From an uncultured Microbacterium sp. (lineage in GTDB: Bacteria; Actinomycetota; Actinomycetes; Actinomycetales; Microbacteriaceae): 64,000 bases of DNA. Under the pieces are notes generated by a model. That model ran no database searches and had not been told where the DNA came from. It worked only from the letters and a program-made list of their open reading frames with translations. Positions within the stretch are counted from its first letter, which is position 1. Every line of letters begins with the position of its first letter. This document shows positions 24,039 to 32,829 of this stretch, one piece after another. The position numbers and the translations under genes are program-made. The stretch covers positions 62,001-126,000 of the forward strand of contig NZ_CAMFHZ010000002.1 in assembly GCF_945952435.1 (NCBI RefSeq), written 5' to 3'.

Positions 24039-24920
24039 TTGTCTCTTCTCGCTTTCGTGCTGGTCTTCTCGGCCGCTCTCGCGCATGCGACGTGGAACGT
24101 CCTCGCGCACGGCCTCAGCCGCGCGGGCTCTCCGTTCCTCTGGTGGGGCGCGGTCGCGAGCACGGTGGTGTGGGTCGGTGCGGTGCCGTTCACCGGCGGA
24201 CTCGGGACCTCGGATCTCGGAACCTTCGCGCTCGGCGTGCTCGTCTCGAGCATCCTGCATGTCGGGTACATGGTCGTGCTCCAGCACGGCTATCGCGTGG
24301 GCAATCTCTCGACCGTCTACGCGACCGCACGCGGCACGGGTCCGTTCCTGTCGGTCCTCGTCGCGATCGCGGTGTTCGGGGAGCGTCCGAGCGGACTCGC
24401 CCTGGCCGGCGTCGCGATCGTGATCGCCGGGATCGTCGCGATCGGTTTCGTGGATCGGGCGGGCACGGTGCGTCCGGCGGTATCGGACGGGCGGCGCCGG
24501 ATCGACCCCGGGCTGTTGTTCGGGCTGCTCACGGGTGTCGCGATCGCGGCGTACACGGTGTGGGACGCGTCCGCCGTGCGCACGCAAGGGTTCTCCCCCG
24601 TCGCGTTCATGGTCGGCACCGCGCTCCTGCAGATCCCGTTCTACTCCGTGGCCGTGCGGGGGCAGTGGGGCGCGGTCGCCGCGCTCGGCCGCCGGCACTG
24701 GCGCCGGATCCTCGTCTTCGGGATCCTGTCCCCGCTGTCGTACATCCTCGTGCTGAACGCGGTCAGGATCGCGCCGGTCGCCCTGGTCGCGCCGCTGCGC
24801 GAGGTGAGCGTCGTGCTCGTGAGCCTGTTCGGCGCCTTCGTGCTGCGCGAGGGCAGGCCGGGATGGCGGGTCGGGGCGTCGGCCGTGGTCGTCGCGGGGA
24901 TCGCGCTGCTGGCCGTGTGA
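24039..24920 (+). CDS. EamA/DMT-family transporter
   Basis: 293-residue membrane protein with ten predicted segments in two EamA repeats. AHATWNVLAHGLSRAG at the start and STVYATARGTGPFLSVLVAI mark this subgroup. I choose a TTG start at 24039, which places the first hydrophobic segment right after SLL; no ATG or GTG fits better except the GTG at 24057, which would trim the first segment. A TAGGCT box lies at 23969. It is divergent from the tryptophan-degradation operon, so it may move a related metabolite, but nothing in the sequence shows the substrate. Confidence 0.82.
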   Translation: MSLLAFVLVFSAALAHATWNVLAHGLSRAGSPFLWWGAVASTVVWVGAVPFTGGLGTSDLGTFALGVLVSSILHVGYMVVLQHGYRVGNLSTVYATARGTGPFLSVLVAIAVFGERPSGLALAGVAIVIAGIVAIGFVDRAGTVRPAVSDGRRRIDPGLLFGLLTGVAIAAYTVWDASAVRTQGFSPVAFMVGTALLQIPFYSVAVRGQWGAVAALGRRHWRRILVFGILSPLSYILVLNAVRIAPVALVAPLREVSVVLVSLFGAFVLREGRPGWRVGASAVVVAGIALLAV

Positions 24921-24944
24921 GCGGGTCGGCCGTCGCCGGGGGGA

Positions 24945-25691
24945 TCAGCCGCCCACCGCGCGGAGGTACTGACCGTCGGCCGAGATCCCCGAGGCCGACA
25001 CCGTGAAGCGGACGAAGCGCGAGAGGTAGCGGTCCTCGCTGGCCTCGAAGACGCGGCCCGAGGCGTCGCGGGACGTGCGGCTGAGGCGCAGGATCGGCGT
25101 CCCGGTCGGTACCTCGAGGAGGGCGGCGTCCTGCTCGTCGGCGGCGACGGCGTCGATCTCGTGCTGAAGCCCCACGATCGGATGCCCCTGGGAGGCCAGG
25201 AACTCCGTGAGGGAGACCGAGTCGGGATCGATCGTGAAGAGCAGACGGCCCACGTCCTCCGTGTAGAAGAGGCGCTCGAGCATGGTCGGGCGGTCGTCGA
25301 GCGAGCGCAGGCGCACCACGCTGACGATCGTGTCGTCCGGAGAGACGCCGAGCGCCTGCGCCTTCTCCGCCCCCGCCCTGCGCAGGCTCAGTTCCTGCGT
25401 CCTCGCGCCAGGGCGCGCGCCGATCTCGCGCGCCCATCGCGTGAACGGCACCGACACGTCGACGGCCTGGGTCGCCTTGCGAGCGACGACCCGCGCGGGT
25501 CTTCCCCGGGCCGTCTCGATGAGGCCTTCGCTGCGCAGCGTCGCGAGCGCGTTGCGGATCGGGCCGCGCGACGTCCGCCATCGATCGGCGAGCTCGGCCT
25601 CCGTGGGCACGGCGTCGCCGGGGCGGAGCTGCCCCGACGCGATCCGGGCGCGCAGCTCGTCGGCGATCTGGGTGTAGACAACCTCGGGCAC
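24945..25691 (-). CDS. GntR/HutC-family regulator of the phosphonate operon
   Basis: 248-residue repressor. Residues 1-70 form the GntR winged helix (YTQIADELRARIASGQLRPGDAVP, then TEAELADRWRTSRGPIRNAL). Residues 90-235 form the UTRA effector domain, with FTRWAREIGARPG, ERLFYTEDVG and SRTSRDASGRVFEASEDRYL. It is divergent from phnD with 191 bases between. Its GTG start is six bases after TAGTAT, and that box overlaps a 14-base sequence repeated near the phnD promoter, which suggests autorepression. PhnF of mycobacteria is a HutC regulator with a GGTATAGACC-type site, similar to the site here. The effector is probably phosphonate or phosphate-linked, inferred. Confidence 0.88.
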   Translation of the reverse strand: MPEVVYTQIADELRARIASGQLRPGDAVPTEAELADRWRTSRGPIRNALATLRSEGLIETARGRPARVVARKATQAVDVSVPFTRWAREIGARPGARTQELSLRRAGAEKAQALGVSPDDTIVSVVRLRSLDDRPTMLERLFYTEDVGRLLFTIDPDSVSLTEFLASQGHPIVGLQHEIDAVAADEQDAALLEVPTGTPILRLSRTSRDASGRVFEASEDRYLSRFVRFTVSASGISADGQYLRAVGG

Positions 25692-25705
25692 ATAGGCATA
25701 CTACT
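25692..25705. promoter_or_regulatory. candidate operator 1, overlapping the GntR -10 box
   Basis: ATAGGCATACTACT matches 11 of 14 bases with ATAGGTATACATCT at 25789. It covers the minus-strand TAGTAT box (25698-25703) located six bases before the GntR gene's GTG. Confidence 0.5.
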
Positions 25706-25788
25706 TCGTCTGAAAGTCTCGCCGATCTCGTTTCTCATCTGTTCACTTGCGGGATCGTGGGGGTGAACACTCGGGGAACGGTGCCGAG

Positions 25789-25802
25789 ATAGGTATACAT
25801 CT
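25789..25802. promoter_or_regulatory. candidate operator 2, upstream of phnD
   Basis: ATAGGTATACATCT, with the GTATAC palindrome in its core, about 80 bases before the phnD ATG. TATACA within it could be the phnD -10 box, so a bound repressor would block transcription. Confidence 0.5.
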
Positions 25803-25882
25803 CGATCTCGACCCTGCGAGAGTCGTGGAGGAATCCCTCCGCACCACCTCAGCCCTGCACTCTCCGCACTCGAAAGGTCCTC

Positions 25883-26809
25883 ATGAAGCTCCGTGCTCTC
25901 ACCGCCGTGGCCGGCGCCGCCGTCCTCGCTCTCGGCCTCGCCGCCTGCTCCGGCGCCGCCAACGCCTCCGGTGACTCCACTGCGGCTGCCGCGCCGAACG
26001 GCGGCTACGCCGTCGATGCGAACACCCTCGTCTTCGGCGTCGTGCCCGACTCGGTCGACACCCAGACCAACTACCAGCCGCTCATGGACTACCTCGTCAA
26101 GGAGACCGGCAAGAAGGTCGAGTACCACGAGTCCACCGACTACGCGGCTCTCATCGAGGCGGCCGTCGCAGGCAAGGTCGACGTCGCCTCGTTCTCGGGC
26201 TTCACCTACGTCACCGCCACCAACGCCGGCGCGAAGCTCACCCCGATCTCCTCGATCGTGACCAAGCAGGGCCAGGAGCCCGGCTACTACTCCGAGGCGA
26301 TCGTGCCGAAGGGATCCTCGATCACCTCGATCAAGGACTTCGCGGGCAAGAAGGTCTGCTTCGTCGATCCGTCCTCGACGTCCGGCTACCTGTTCCCGAG
26401 CTACAACCTGCTCAAGGACGGCATCGACCCGAAGACGGGCGTCACCCCGGTCTTCGCGGGCAAGCACGACGTCAGCGTGCAGAAGGTCGGCGACGGCAAG
26501 GAGTGCGAGGCCGGCTTCGCCGAGGACTCCGAGGTCGCGAAGAGCGACAAGGTCACCGTGGTCGACAAGACGATGGTCCCCGGAGCGCCGATCGTGTTCC
26601 ACTCCACGCTGCCGAAGGACGTCTCGGCGAAGGTCGTCACGGCGCTGAAGCAGGTCACGATCGACGACATCGTCAAGGCCGGCGTCAAGAACGCCGACAG
26701 CGACGCGTTCAAGGCCACCTTCTATGCCACGAAGCCGGTCGACGACGCGTACTACGACATCGTCCGCGACATCTGCGAGAAGACCAAGGCCGACCAATGC
26801 AAGAAGTGA
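25883..26809 (+). CDS. phnD: phosphonate ABC transporter, substrate-binding lipoprotein
   Basis: 308-residue lipoprotein, lipobox LGLAAC with Cys22. The mature part is a PhnD-type binding protein: VFGVVPDSVDTQTNYQPLMD at the start, YHESTDYAALIEAAVAGKVD, VASFSGFTYV, and KVCFVDPSSTSGYLFPSYNL, the phosphonate/phosphate-binding Ser/Thr cluster. The C-terminus has KATFYATKPVDDAYYDIVR. It heads the operon with phnC, a fused phnE and three enzymes, so a biogenic aminophosphonate is the likely ligand. A repeat block of about 190 bases separates it from phnC. Confidence 0.93.
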   Translation: MKLRALTAVAGAAVLALGLAACSGAANASGDSTAAAAPNGGYAVDANTLVFGVVPDSVDTQTNYQPLMDYLVKETGKKVEYHESTDYAALIEAAVAGKVDVASFSGFTYVTATNAGAKLTPISSIVTKQGQEPGYYSEAIVPKGSSITSIKDFAGKKVCFVDPSSTSGYLFPSYNLLKDGIDPKTGVTPVFAGKHDVSVQKVGDGKECEAGFAEDSEVAKSDKVTVVDKTMVPGAPIVFHSTLPKDVSAKVVTALKQVTIDDIVKAGVKNADSDAFKATFYATKPVDDAYYDIVRDICEKTKADQCKK

Positions 26810-26871
26810 GCTGACGGAGCACGCCCCGCGCGGGCGCAGCGGGCGAGGCGGGACGCGGTCTTCGACGGATG

Positions 26872-26917
26872 CCGCGTTTCGTCTCGGTCGCCTCCGGCGG
26901 CCTCGCTCAACGACCCC
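26872..26917 (+). repeat. dispersed element, second copy
   Basis: 46 bases beginning CCGCGTTTCGTCTCGGTCG, equal in length to 17810-17855 and differing at only a few central bases. Just before it, GACGCGG (about 26851) can pair with CCGCGTT to form a hairpin after the phnD stop. Confidence 0.8.
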
Positions 26918-27012
26918 GACGGGGGCGGATCCGGCTGCCTCGCTCAACGACCCCGACGGGGGCGGATCCGGCTGCCTCGCACGATGGCCCCAGAGAGGGG
27001 CGGATCCCGCAG
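26901..27012 (+). repeat. 37-base tandem duplication between phnD and phnC
   Basis: Bases 26901-26937 are repeated exactly at 26938-26974, and a third diverged copy covers 26975-27012. The unit begins CCTCGCTCAACGACCCCGAC, so it arose from the end of the dispersed element. No gene is present. Confidence 0.88.
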
Positions 27013-27054
27013 ACCCGCACGACGACCATGTCCCAGACCCAGGAGCGCAACACC

Positions 27055-27915
27055 ATGACCACCCCCGACCTGTCCGCACCGGTCATCCGGCTCTCCGGCG
27101 TCACCAAGCGCTTCGGCGCCACGACCGCCTTGAAGGACGCCGATCTGAGCGTGGAGCGCGGGGAGATCGTCGTCCTGCTCGGACTCTCCGGATCCGGGAA
27201 GTCGACGCTGCTCCGCCACCTCGACGGCCTCGAGACGCCGACCGCGGGCACGGTCGAGGTCCTCGGATCCTCGGTCCCCTCCCTGAGCGGCGCCGCGTTG
27301 CGGGCGCTCCGCAGTCGGGTCGGCTTCATCTTCCAGCAATTCGAGCTCGTGCCCTCCCTCACCGTGCTGGAGAACGTGCTCACGGGCTCCCTCTCGACCG
27401 TGCGGGGTCCGCGTCTGGGCCTGTGGAGCTACTCCCGAGCAGCCAAGCTGCGTGCGCTCGGTCACCTGGAGCGCGTCGGTCTGCTCGATCGCGCGTATCA
27501 GCGCAGCGACACCCTCTCGGGGGGACAGCAGCAGCGGGTGGCGATCGCGCGCGCCCTCATGCAGCGACCCGAGATCCTCCTCGCCGACGAGCCGGTGGCC
27601 TCGCTCGACCCCGAGTCCAGTGACCAGGTCATGGCCCTCATCCGCGAGATCGCGGCCGACGAAGGCCTCACCGTCGTGTGCAGCCTGCATCAGGTCGACC
27701 TCGCGATCAGCTGGGCCGACCGCATCGTCGGGCTGCGCCACGGCGAGATCGTGCTGGACACCTCGACGACCGGGCTCAGCAAGGCGGAGGTCATGGAGAT
27801 CTACGGCCGGGTCGCCACGACCACCGCCGAGCTCGCGGTCGTGGCCGACGAGCTCGGCGCAGGATCCGCTTCCCTGGTCGGCGGCGTGCCCGTCGCCACT
27901 GGGACGCGCGCATGA
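27055..27915 (+). CDS. phnC: phosphonate ABC transporter, ATP-binding protein
   Basis: 286-residue ATPase: Walker A GLSGSGKST, Q-loop FQQFELVPSLTVLENV, signature LSGGQQQR, Walker B ILLADEPVASLDPESS and switch CSLHQVDLA. LTGSLSTVRGPRLGLWSYS is a PhnC-specific stretch. The ATG at 27055 follows AGGAG at nine bases; the in-frame ATG at 27028 has no ribosome site. The stop overlaps the permease ATG. The Leu in the Walker A (GLSGSGKS) is usual for this family. Confidence 0.94.
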   Translation: MTTPDLSAPVIRLSGVTKRFGATTALKDADLSVERGEIVVLLGLSGSGKSTLLRHLDGLETPTAGTVEVLGSSVPSLSGAALRALRSRVGFIFQQFELVPSLTVLENVLTGSLSTVRGPRLGLWSYSRAAKLRALGHLERVGLLDRAYQRSDTLSGGQQQRVAIARALMQRPEILLADEPVASLDPESSDQVMALIREIAADEGLTVVCSLHQVDLAISWADRIVGLRHGEIVLDTSTTGLSKAEVMEIYGRVATTTAELAVVADELGAGSASLVGGVPVATGTRA

Positions 27916-29642
27916 CCGCGCTCGCCGCTCCGACCCGGCCCGGTCGTCCGCGACCCGTCGGCGACGTCCCTGCGCGCGCACCCCGGCCGCGGACCTCCCC
28001 GGAGCGGATCGCGGCCGTCACGGCCCTCGTCCTGCTCGTCGGGGCGGGCATCGTCGCGCTCGGCCAGAGCGGCTTCTCGCTCGCGGGTGTCCTGCAGAGC
28101 GGCGGCAACGCGGAGCGCTTCCTCGCCCGGGTCGGCGGCCTGAGCTTCCCGGAACCCCTCGACCTCCTCCGGCAGATCGCGCTCACCGTGGGCCTGGTGC
28201 TGCTCGGGACCCTCCTGGCCGCCGTCGTCTCGGTGCCGATCGCCTACCTCGCCGCCGCCAACACGACCCCCGGTCCGATCTGGCGGGGAGCGGCGCGATT
28301 CGTCGGCGTGCTGACCCGCTCGATCCCGGACGTCGTGCTCGCGATGGCGTTCGTCCTCGTCTTCTCCCTCGGCACGCTCCCGGGCATCCTCGCGATCGGG
28401 GTGCACTCGATCGGCATGATCTCGAAGATGTTCGCCGATGCGATCGAGCAGATCGACGAGGGACCGCGCCGGGCGATCCGGGCTGCAGGAGGCACGACGC
28501 TGCAGCAGTTCGCGGCGGGCGTGCTGCCGCAGGTGCTGCCCAGCTGGGTCGCCACCGTGCTGCACCGCAACGACATCAACCTGCGCGGCAGCGTGGTCCT
28601 CGGCTACGTCGGCGTCGCCGGATTGGGCCTGGAGATGTCGTACGCCTTCAAGGCGCTGAACTACGGGCGGGGCCTCGGCATCGCCCTGATCATCTTCGTG
28701 CTGTGCGTCGTGATGGAGATCGTGTCCAGCGCGGTCCGCGGCGCGATGCTCGGCGAGACGGCGCAGACCCGTTCGTGGATCGACCGGATCCTGCATCCGC
28801 GGATTCGCCGCGCACGCGGGAGCGATCGTGCCCCGGCCTGGGCGGCGACGCCCGAGACGGCCCTGCGCCGCCCCTGGACCCGCGAGCGCCGCCGCAACGC
28901 GGTCGCGGGGGGCGTCGCGGGCGCGATCGTCGTCGCGAGCGTGCTCGTGTGCCAGATCCAGTGGGGCGACCTCCTCACGGTGTGGGCGAGGTTCCCCGAC
29001 ACCGCGGCGAAGTTCTGGCCGCCGAGCTTCGGCGACTACGACGCCGAGGTCATGGTGGGCGCGATGCGCGACACGATCGCGATCGCCCTCGCCGCGACCG
29101 TGCTCACCCTGCTGCCGTCGCTGATCATCGGATCCTTCGCCGCGCGCAACGTCGCGCCCACCCGGGGCGTGCGTGGACTCGCTCGCGTGCTGCTCGTGGG
29201 GATCCGGGGCATCCCCGAGCTGATCCTCGCGATCGTGCTCATCGTCGTGACCGGCCTCGGCGCGACCGCCGGGATCGTGGCCCTCGCGATCGGCGGGATC
29301 GGGCTGCTCGGCAAACTCGTCGCCGACTCCTTCGAGGAGGTCGACCGGGGGCCGGAACGCGCCCTGCGCGCGGTCGGCGCGACCCGGCTGCAGACCCACG
29401 CCGCCGCGACCGTTCCGCAGGGCGTCCGCGCGCTCCTCGGGCACGGCTTCTACATGCTCGACACGAACATCCGCGCCGCGACGATCCTCGGCATCGTGGG
29501 CGGCGGGGGCGTCGGCTACTACCTGTTGAACGCCGGGCAGGGCTCCCGGTACGCGGTGGTGACCGCGATCGTGCTGATGATCCTCGTCACCGTGCTCGTG
29601 GTGGAGGGGCTCGCGATGTGGATGAGGAAGGTGTTCCGATGA
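27912..29642 (+). CDS. phnE: phosphonate ABC transporter, fused double permease (PhnE-PhnE)
   Basis: 576-residue protein containing two complete permease domains in one chain. The first has QIALTVGLVLLGTLLAAVVS and the EAA loop IEQIDEGPRRAIRAAGGTT; the second has MRDTIAIALAATVLTLLPSL and FEEVDRGPERALRAVGATR. Each domain carries about six membrane segments, joined by a basic linker near residue 300. Many phosphonate systems encode two separate PhnE proteins; here one chain supplies both halves of the channel. ATG overlaps the phnC stop (ATGA), and the next gene overlaps its end. Confidence 0.93.
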   Translation: MTALAAPTRPGRPRPVGDVPARAPRPRTSPERIAAVTALVLLVGAGIVALGQSGFSLAGVLQSGGNAERFLARVGGLSFPEPLDLLRQIALTVGLVLLGTLLAAVVSVPIAYLAAANTTPGPIWRGAARFVGVLTRSIPDVVLAMAFVLVFSLGTLPGILAIGVHSIGMISKMFADAIEQIDEGPRRAIRAAGGTTLQQFAAGVLPQVLPSWVATVLHRNDINLRGSVVLGYVGVAGLGLEMSYAFKALNYGRGLGIALIIFVLCVVMEIVSSAVRGAMLGETAQTRSWIDRILHPRIRRARGSDRAPAWAATPETALRRPWTRERRRNAVAGGVAGAIVVASVLVCQIQWGDLLTVWARFPDTAAKFWPPSFGDYDAEVMVGAMRDTIAIALAATVLTLLPSLIIGSFAARNVAPTRGVRGLARVLLVGIRGIPELILAIVLIVVTGLGATAGIVALAIGGIGLLGKLVADSFEEVDRGPERALRAVGATRLQTHAAATVPQGVRALLGHGFYMLDTNIRAATILGIVGGGGVGYYLLNAGQGSRYAVVTAIVLMILVTVLVVEGLAMWMRKVFR

Positions 29643-30856
29643 TCTCTCCGCGCGACAGGTTCGACGTGGCCGTGGTCGGATCCGGGATCGTGGGTCTCGG
29701 GGCGGCGTACGCGGCCGCGCGACGCGGCAAGCGCGTGGTCGTCGTCGACCGCACCGAACGCCCGATCGGCGCGACCGTGCGCAACTTCGGGCATCTGTGC
29801 ATCGGCGCGCAGGACGGCGCGGCACGGGCGTACGGCGAGGTCTCCCGGGGGATCTGGCGGCGGCTCGCGCAGGACGCGGGCTTCTGGCTGCGCGAGTCGG
29901 GCACCCTCGTCGTCGCGCGGGAGTTCGACGAGCTCATGCTGCTGGACGAGGCCGCTCATGCGCCGGGCGGCGAGGACATCCGCCTGCTCGGCCCCTCGGA
30001 GGTGCTCGCCGCCGCGCCCGTGCGCCCGGAGGTCGCGCGCGGCGGTGCGCTCGTCGGCGGCGATCTGCAGGTGAACCCCCGCGAGGCGGCCGCCGCGATC
30101 GTGCGGCTGCTCGCCTCCGAGGGCGTGGAGTTCCGCTTCCGCACCGCGGTGATCGGAGTGGAGCAGGGGCGCGTACGCACCGCCCGTGGGGATCTCCTCG
30201 CGGAGGACGTGATCGTCGCGGTCAATCACGACATCGACCAGCTTCTTCCGGAGCTCGCCGAACGTGCGGGGGTCGTGCGGTGCGCGCTCGACATGATGCG
30301 GGTCGCGGTCGACCTGCCGGGGGCGCTCGTCGCCCCGGTGCTGACGGGCTGGTCGCTCGTGCGGTACGCGCGCTTCGCCCGGCTGCGGACCGCGGGCGCC
30401 CTGCGCGAGCGTCTGCACGCACGCCGTCCCGATCTCGCCGCGCTCGACCTGAACCAGATGTACACCCAGCTGCCCGACGGCACCCTCATCCTCGGCGACT
30501 CGCACCGCAGGGAAGTCCAGCCCGATCCGTTCCAGCCCGAGACCGCCTTCGACGCCTTCCTCGAGGAGGTGCATGCGCTGTTCGACATCCGGCGCCTGCG
30601 CGTGCTCGAGCGCTGGCAGGGGGTCTACGCCTCCGCGGCGGAGGAGTTCCTCGTCGAGCAGCCGGCGCCCGGAGTGCTCGTGCTCGCCGCGACGACCGGC
30701 ATCGGCATGACCACCGGCCTCGGGCTCGCCGAGACCGAGGCCTCCCGCGCCTTCGGCTGGCAGGCCGCCGGGCCGGTTCCGGATCCCCTCGCCGCGGCGG
30801 CGCAGGCCGTCGCGGCCGACCCCACCTCGCACATCCCCCAGGAGGAGAACGCATGA
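29639..30856 (+). CDS. FAD-dependent amine oxidoreductase of phosphonate catabolism (TIGR03364 type)
   Basis: 405-residue flavoprotein of the DAO/glycine-oxidase fold. DVAVVGSGIVGLGAAYAAARR is the FAD-binding GxGxxG motif; IGATVRNFGHLCIGAQDG is the characteristic stretch after it; and ATTGIGMTTGLGLAE near the end is the C-terminal FAD contact. This family recurs in phosphonate clusters (called HpnW in TIGRFAM), and studied members oxidise aminoethylphosphonate, preferring N-methyl forms, to phosphonoacetaldehyde. That fits the phosphonatase encoded next. The exact amine here is inferred. The start overlaps the permease stop (ATGA), and the stop overlaps the phosphonatase start. Confidence 0.85.
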   Translation: MISPRDRFDVAVVGSGIVGLGAAYAAARRGKRVVVVDRTERPIGATVRNFGHLCIGAQDGAARAYGEVSRGIWRRLAQDAGFWLRESGTLVVAREFDELMLLDEAAHAPGGEDIRLLGPSEVLAAAPVRPEVARGGALVGGDLQVNPREAAAAIVRLLASEGVEFRFRTAVIGVEQGRVRTARGDLLAEDVIVAVNHDIDQLLPELAERAGVVRCALDMMRVAVDLPGALVAPVLTGWSLVRYARFARLRTAGALRERLHARRPDLAALDLNQMYTQLPDGTLILGDSHRREVQPDPFQPETAFDAFLEEVHALFDIRRLRVLERWQGVYASAAEEFLVEQPAPGVLVLAATTGIGMTTGLGLAETEASRAFGWQAAGPVPDPLAAAAQAVAADPTSHIPQEENA

Positions 30857-31623
30857 GCACGCGCACCGCATCCACCCCGATCGAACTGGTCGCCCTCGAC
30901 ATGGCGGGAACGACCGTGCAGGACGACGGCGTCGTGGAGGAGGCGTTCCGCCGGGCCGCGGATCGCACGGGCGTCGCGGCCCGTCGCGGGTGGGAGGCGG
31001 CGCTCCAGTACGTGCGAGACACGATGGGGCAGTCGAAGATCGAGGTGTTCACGCACCTGGCCGCTGGCGACGTCGCCGCGGCGGAACGGGCGACCGCGCA
31101 GTTCGAGACCGCCTACGCCGAGATCGTCGCCGAGCGCGGCGTCACGCCGATCCCCGGCGCCGAGACGACGATCCGCGCCCTCCGCGACGCGGGCCTGCAG
31201 GTGTGGCTCACGACCGGATTCGCGCCCGTCACGCGGGACGCCCTCCTGGACGGCCTCGGCTGGCGCGCCCTCGTCGACGGTGCGCTGTCGCCGATCGACG
31301 CCGGGCGCGGCAGGCCGGCGCCCGATCTGGTGCTGACGGCCCTGCTGCGCGCCGGCGCTTCGTCGGTGCGGTCCGTCGCCGTCGTGGGGGACACCGTGAG
31401 CGACGTGGAGTCGGGGCGACGGGCCGGAGCGGGCTTCGTCGCAGGTGTGCTGACCGGAGCGCACGACCGGGCGGCGCTGGAGGCCGCGGCCCCCGACGCC
31501 GTGCTCACGGGCGTCACGGAGCTCCTCGCCACGCTCGTCGAGCGGGGGCTGATCGCCGTTCCTCCCGTGGTCCCGGCGTCGGCCGGGGTTGCGACGCCGT
31601 CCGTTCCGGTCTCGGTGGGCTGA
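30853..31623 (+). CDS. phosphonoacetaldehyde hydrolase-like HAD enzyme (phosphonatase)
   Basis: 256-residue HAD enzyme expected to cleave phosphonoacetaldehyde to acetaldehyde and phosphate. VALDMAGTTVQDDG gives nucleophile Asp16 with Ala18 in place of the usual second Asp. RDTMGQSKIEVF places Lys62 where PhnX forms its Schiff base with the aldehyde. WLTTGFAP is motif 2 and VVGDTVSDVESGRRAG motif 4. These features separate phosphonatases from ordinary HAD phosphatases. Start overlaps the oxidase stop, and the alcohol dehydrogenase follows two bases after its stop. Confidence 0.87.
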   Translation: MSTRTASTPIELVALDMAGTTVQDDGVVEEAFRRAADRTGVAARRGWEAALQYVRDTMGQSKIEVFTHLAAGDVAAAERATAQFETAYAEIVAERGVTPIPGAETTIRALRDAGLQVWLTTGFAPVTRDALLDGLGWRALVDGALSPIDAGRGRPAPDLVLTALLRAGASSVRSVAVVGDTVSDVESGRRAGAGFVAGVLTGAHDRAALEAAAPDAVLTGVTELLATLVERGLIAVPPVVPASAGVATPSVPVSVG

Positions 31624-31625
31624 GC

Positions 31626-32783
31626 ATGCGCGCGGCGCTGGTCCGTCCCGCCGAGCCCGTGCCCCGCCACGACGTTCCGCTGCGTCCGGCGGCGATCGCG
31701 ATGGCGTGGCTCGGCGTCGGCCTGCCCTTGGAGGAGCTGGCCGTGCCGGGTGTGGCGCTGGGGCCGCACGACGCGCTCGTCGCGGTCGAGATGTCGACGA
31801 TCTGCGGATCCGACGTGCACACCGTCCAGGGCCGCCGGCACGCTCCTGCGCCGCTCGTCCTGGGCCATGAGAGCGTCGGGCGCATCATCGCGCTCGGCGA
31901 CGAGGGCGCGCGCGGCGTCGACGGTGCGGAGCTGCAGGTGGGGGACCGTGTGGTCTGGTCCGTCACGGTGTCGTGCGGACGCTGCGATCGGTGCGCGGCC
32001 GGGCTGACCCAGAAGTGCCGCGCGCTCGCCAAGTACGGTCACGCCCGCATCGAGCCGCGGTGGGAGCTGACCGGGGGTTTCGCGGGGCACGTGCACCTGC
32101 GGGCCGGCACCGCGATCGTGCGCGTCCCCGAGGCGCTGCCCGCCGCCGCTCTCGCTCCGGTGGGCTGTGCCACGGCGACGGCCTGGGCCGCGGTCTCGCG
32201 CGGCGCGGTCCTGCGCGGACGGGTGCTGTCGGATCCGGCCGCGACCGCGCCCGCTCCTGTCCGTGCGCTCGCGGGCGAGAGGGTCGTCGTCATGGGCGCG
32301 GGCCTGGTCGGCCTGACCGCCGCGGTGATCGCGGCAGAGGAGGGAGGGGCGGTGATCGTCTCGGATCCGGATCCCTCTCGCCGCGCGTTCGCAGCGAGGT
32401 TCGGACTCACCGCCGTGGCGCCGGAGGACGTCGCGGAGGAGGGTGCGGATCTGGTGCTGGAGGCGTCGGGCCATGCGGTGCGCGCGGCGCTGGACGCGGT
32501 GGACGTGGGCGGTGCCGTCGTGCTCGTCGGCAGCGTGTTCCCCGCCGATCCGGTGCCGATGGATGCCGAACGGATCGTGCGCGGACTCGTCACCGTCTCC
32601 GGCGTGCACAACTACACGGCTGCGGAACTGAAGGCGGCCGCCGGATTCATGGCCGGCCGGGGGAGGACCTATCCCTTCGCCGACGCCGTCGGGGCCGTGC
32701 TTCCTCTCGCGGCGGCCGACGAGGCGCTGCGCCGGGCGGCCGGCGCGGAGTCGCCCCTGCGGGTCGGGTTGACACCGCGCTGA
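31626..32783 (+). CDS. zinc alcohol dehydrogenase associated with phosphonate catabolism (HpnZ type)
   Basis: 385-residue medium-chain dehydrogenase. MSTICGSDVHTVQG gives the first catalytic-zinc Cys, LVLGHESVGR the His-Glu pair, VSCGRCDRCAAGLTQKC the four structural-zinc cysteines, and VVMGAGLVGLTAAVIAAEE the NAD(P)-binding loop. The second half has EGADLVLEASGHAVR typical of the family. In phosphonate clusters this group is proposed to process the aldehyde or alcohol made by C-P bond breakage; reduction of acetaldehyde is plausible but unproven. Confidence 0.87.
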   Translation: MRAALVRPAEPVPRHDVPLRPAAIAMAWLGVGLPLEELAVPGVALGPHDALVAVEMSTICGSDVHTVQGRRHAPAPLVLGHESVGRIIALGDEGARGVDGAELQVGDRVVWSVTVSCGRCDRCAAGLTQKCRALAKYGHARIEPRWELTGGFAGHVHLRAGTAIVRVPEALPAAALAPVGCATATAWAAVSRGAVLRGRVLSDPAATAPAPVRALAGERVVVMGAGLVGLTAAVIAAEEGGAVIVSDPDPSRRAFAARFGLTAVAPEDVAEEGADLVLEASGHAVRAALDAVDVGGAVVLVGSVFPADPVPMDAERIVRGLVTVSGVHNYTAAELKAAAGFMAGRGRTYPFADAVGAVLPLAAADEALRRAAGAESPLRVGLTPR

Positions 32784-32829
32784 CCGCACAGGGCGGGCGG
32801 ATGTCGGTGGCCACCGTCATGCTCGGTCC

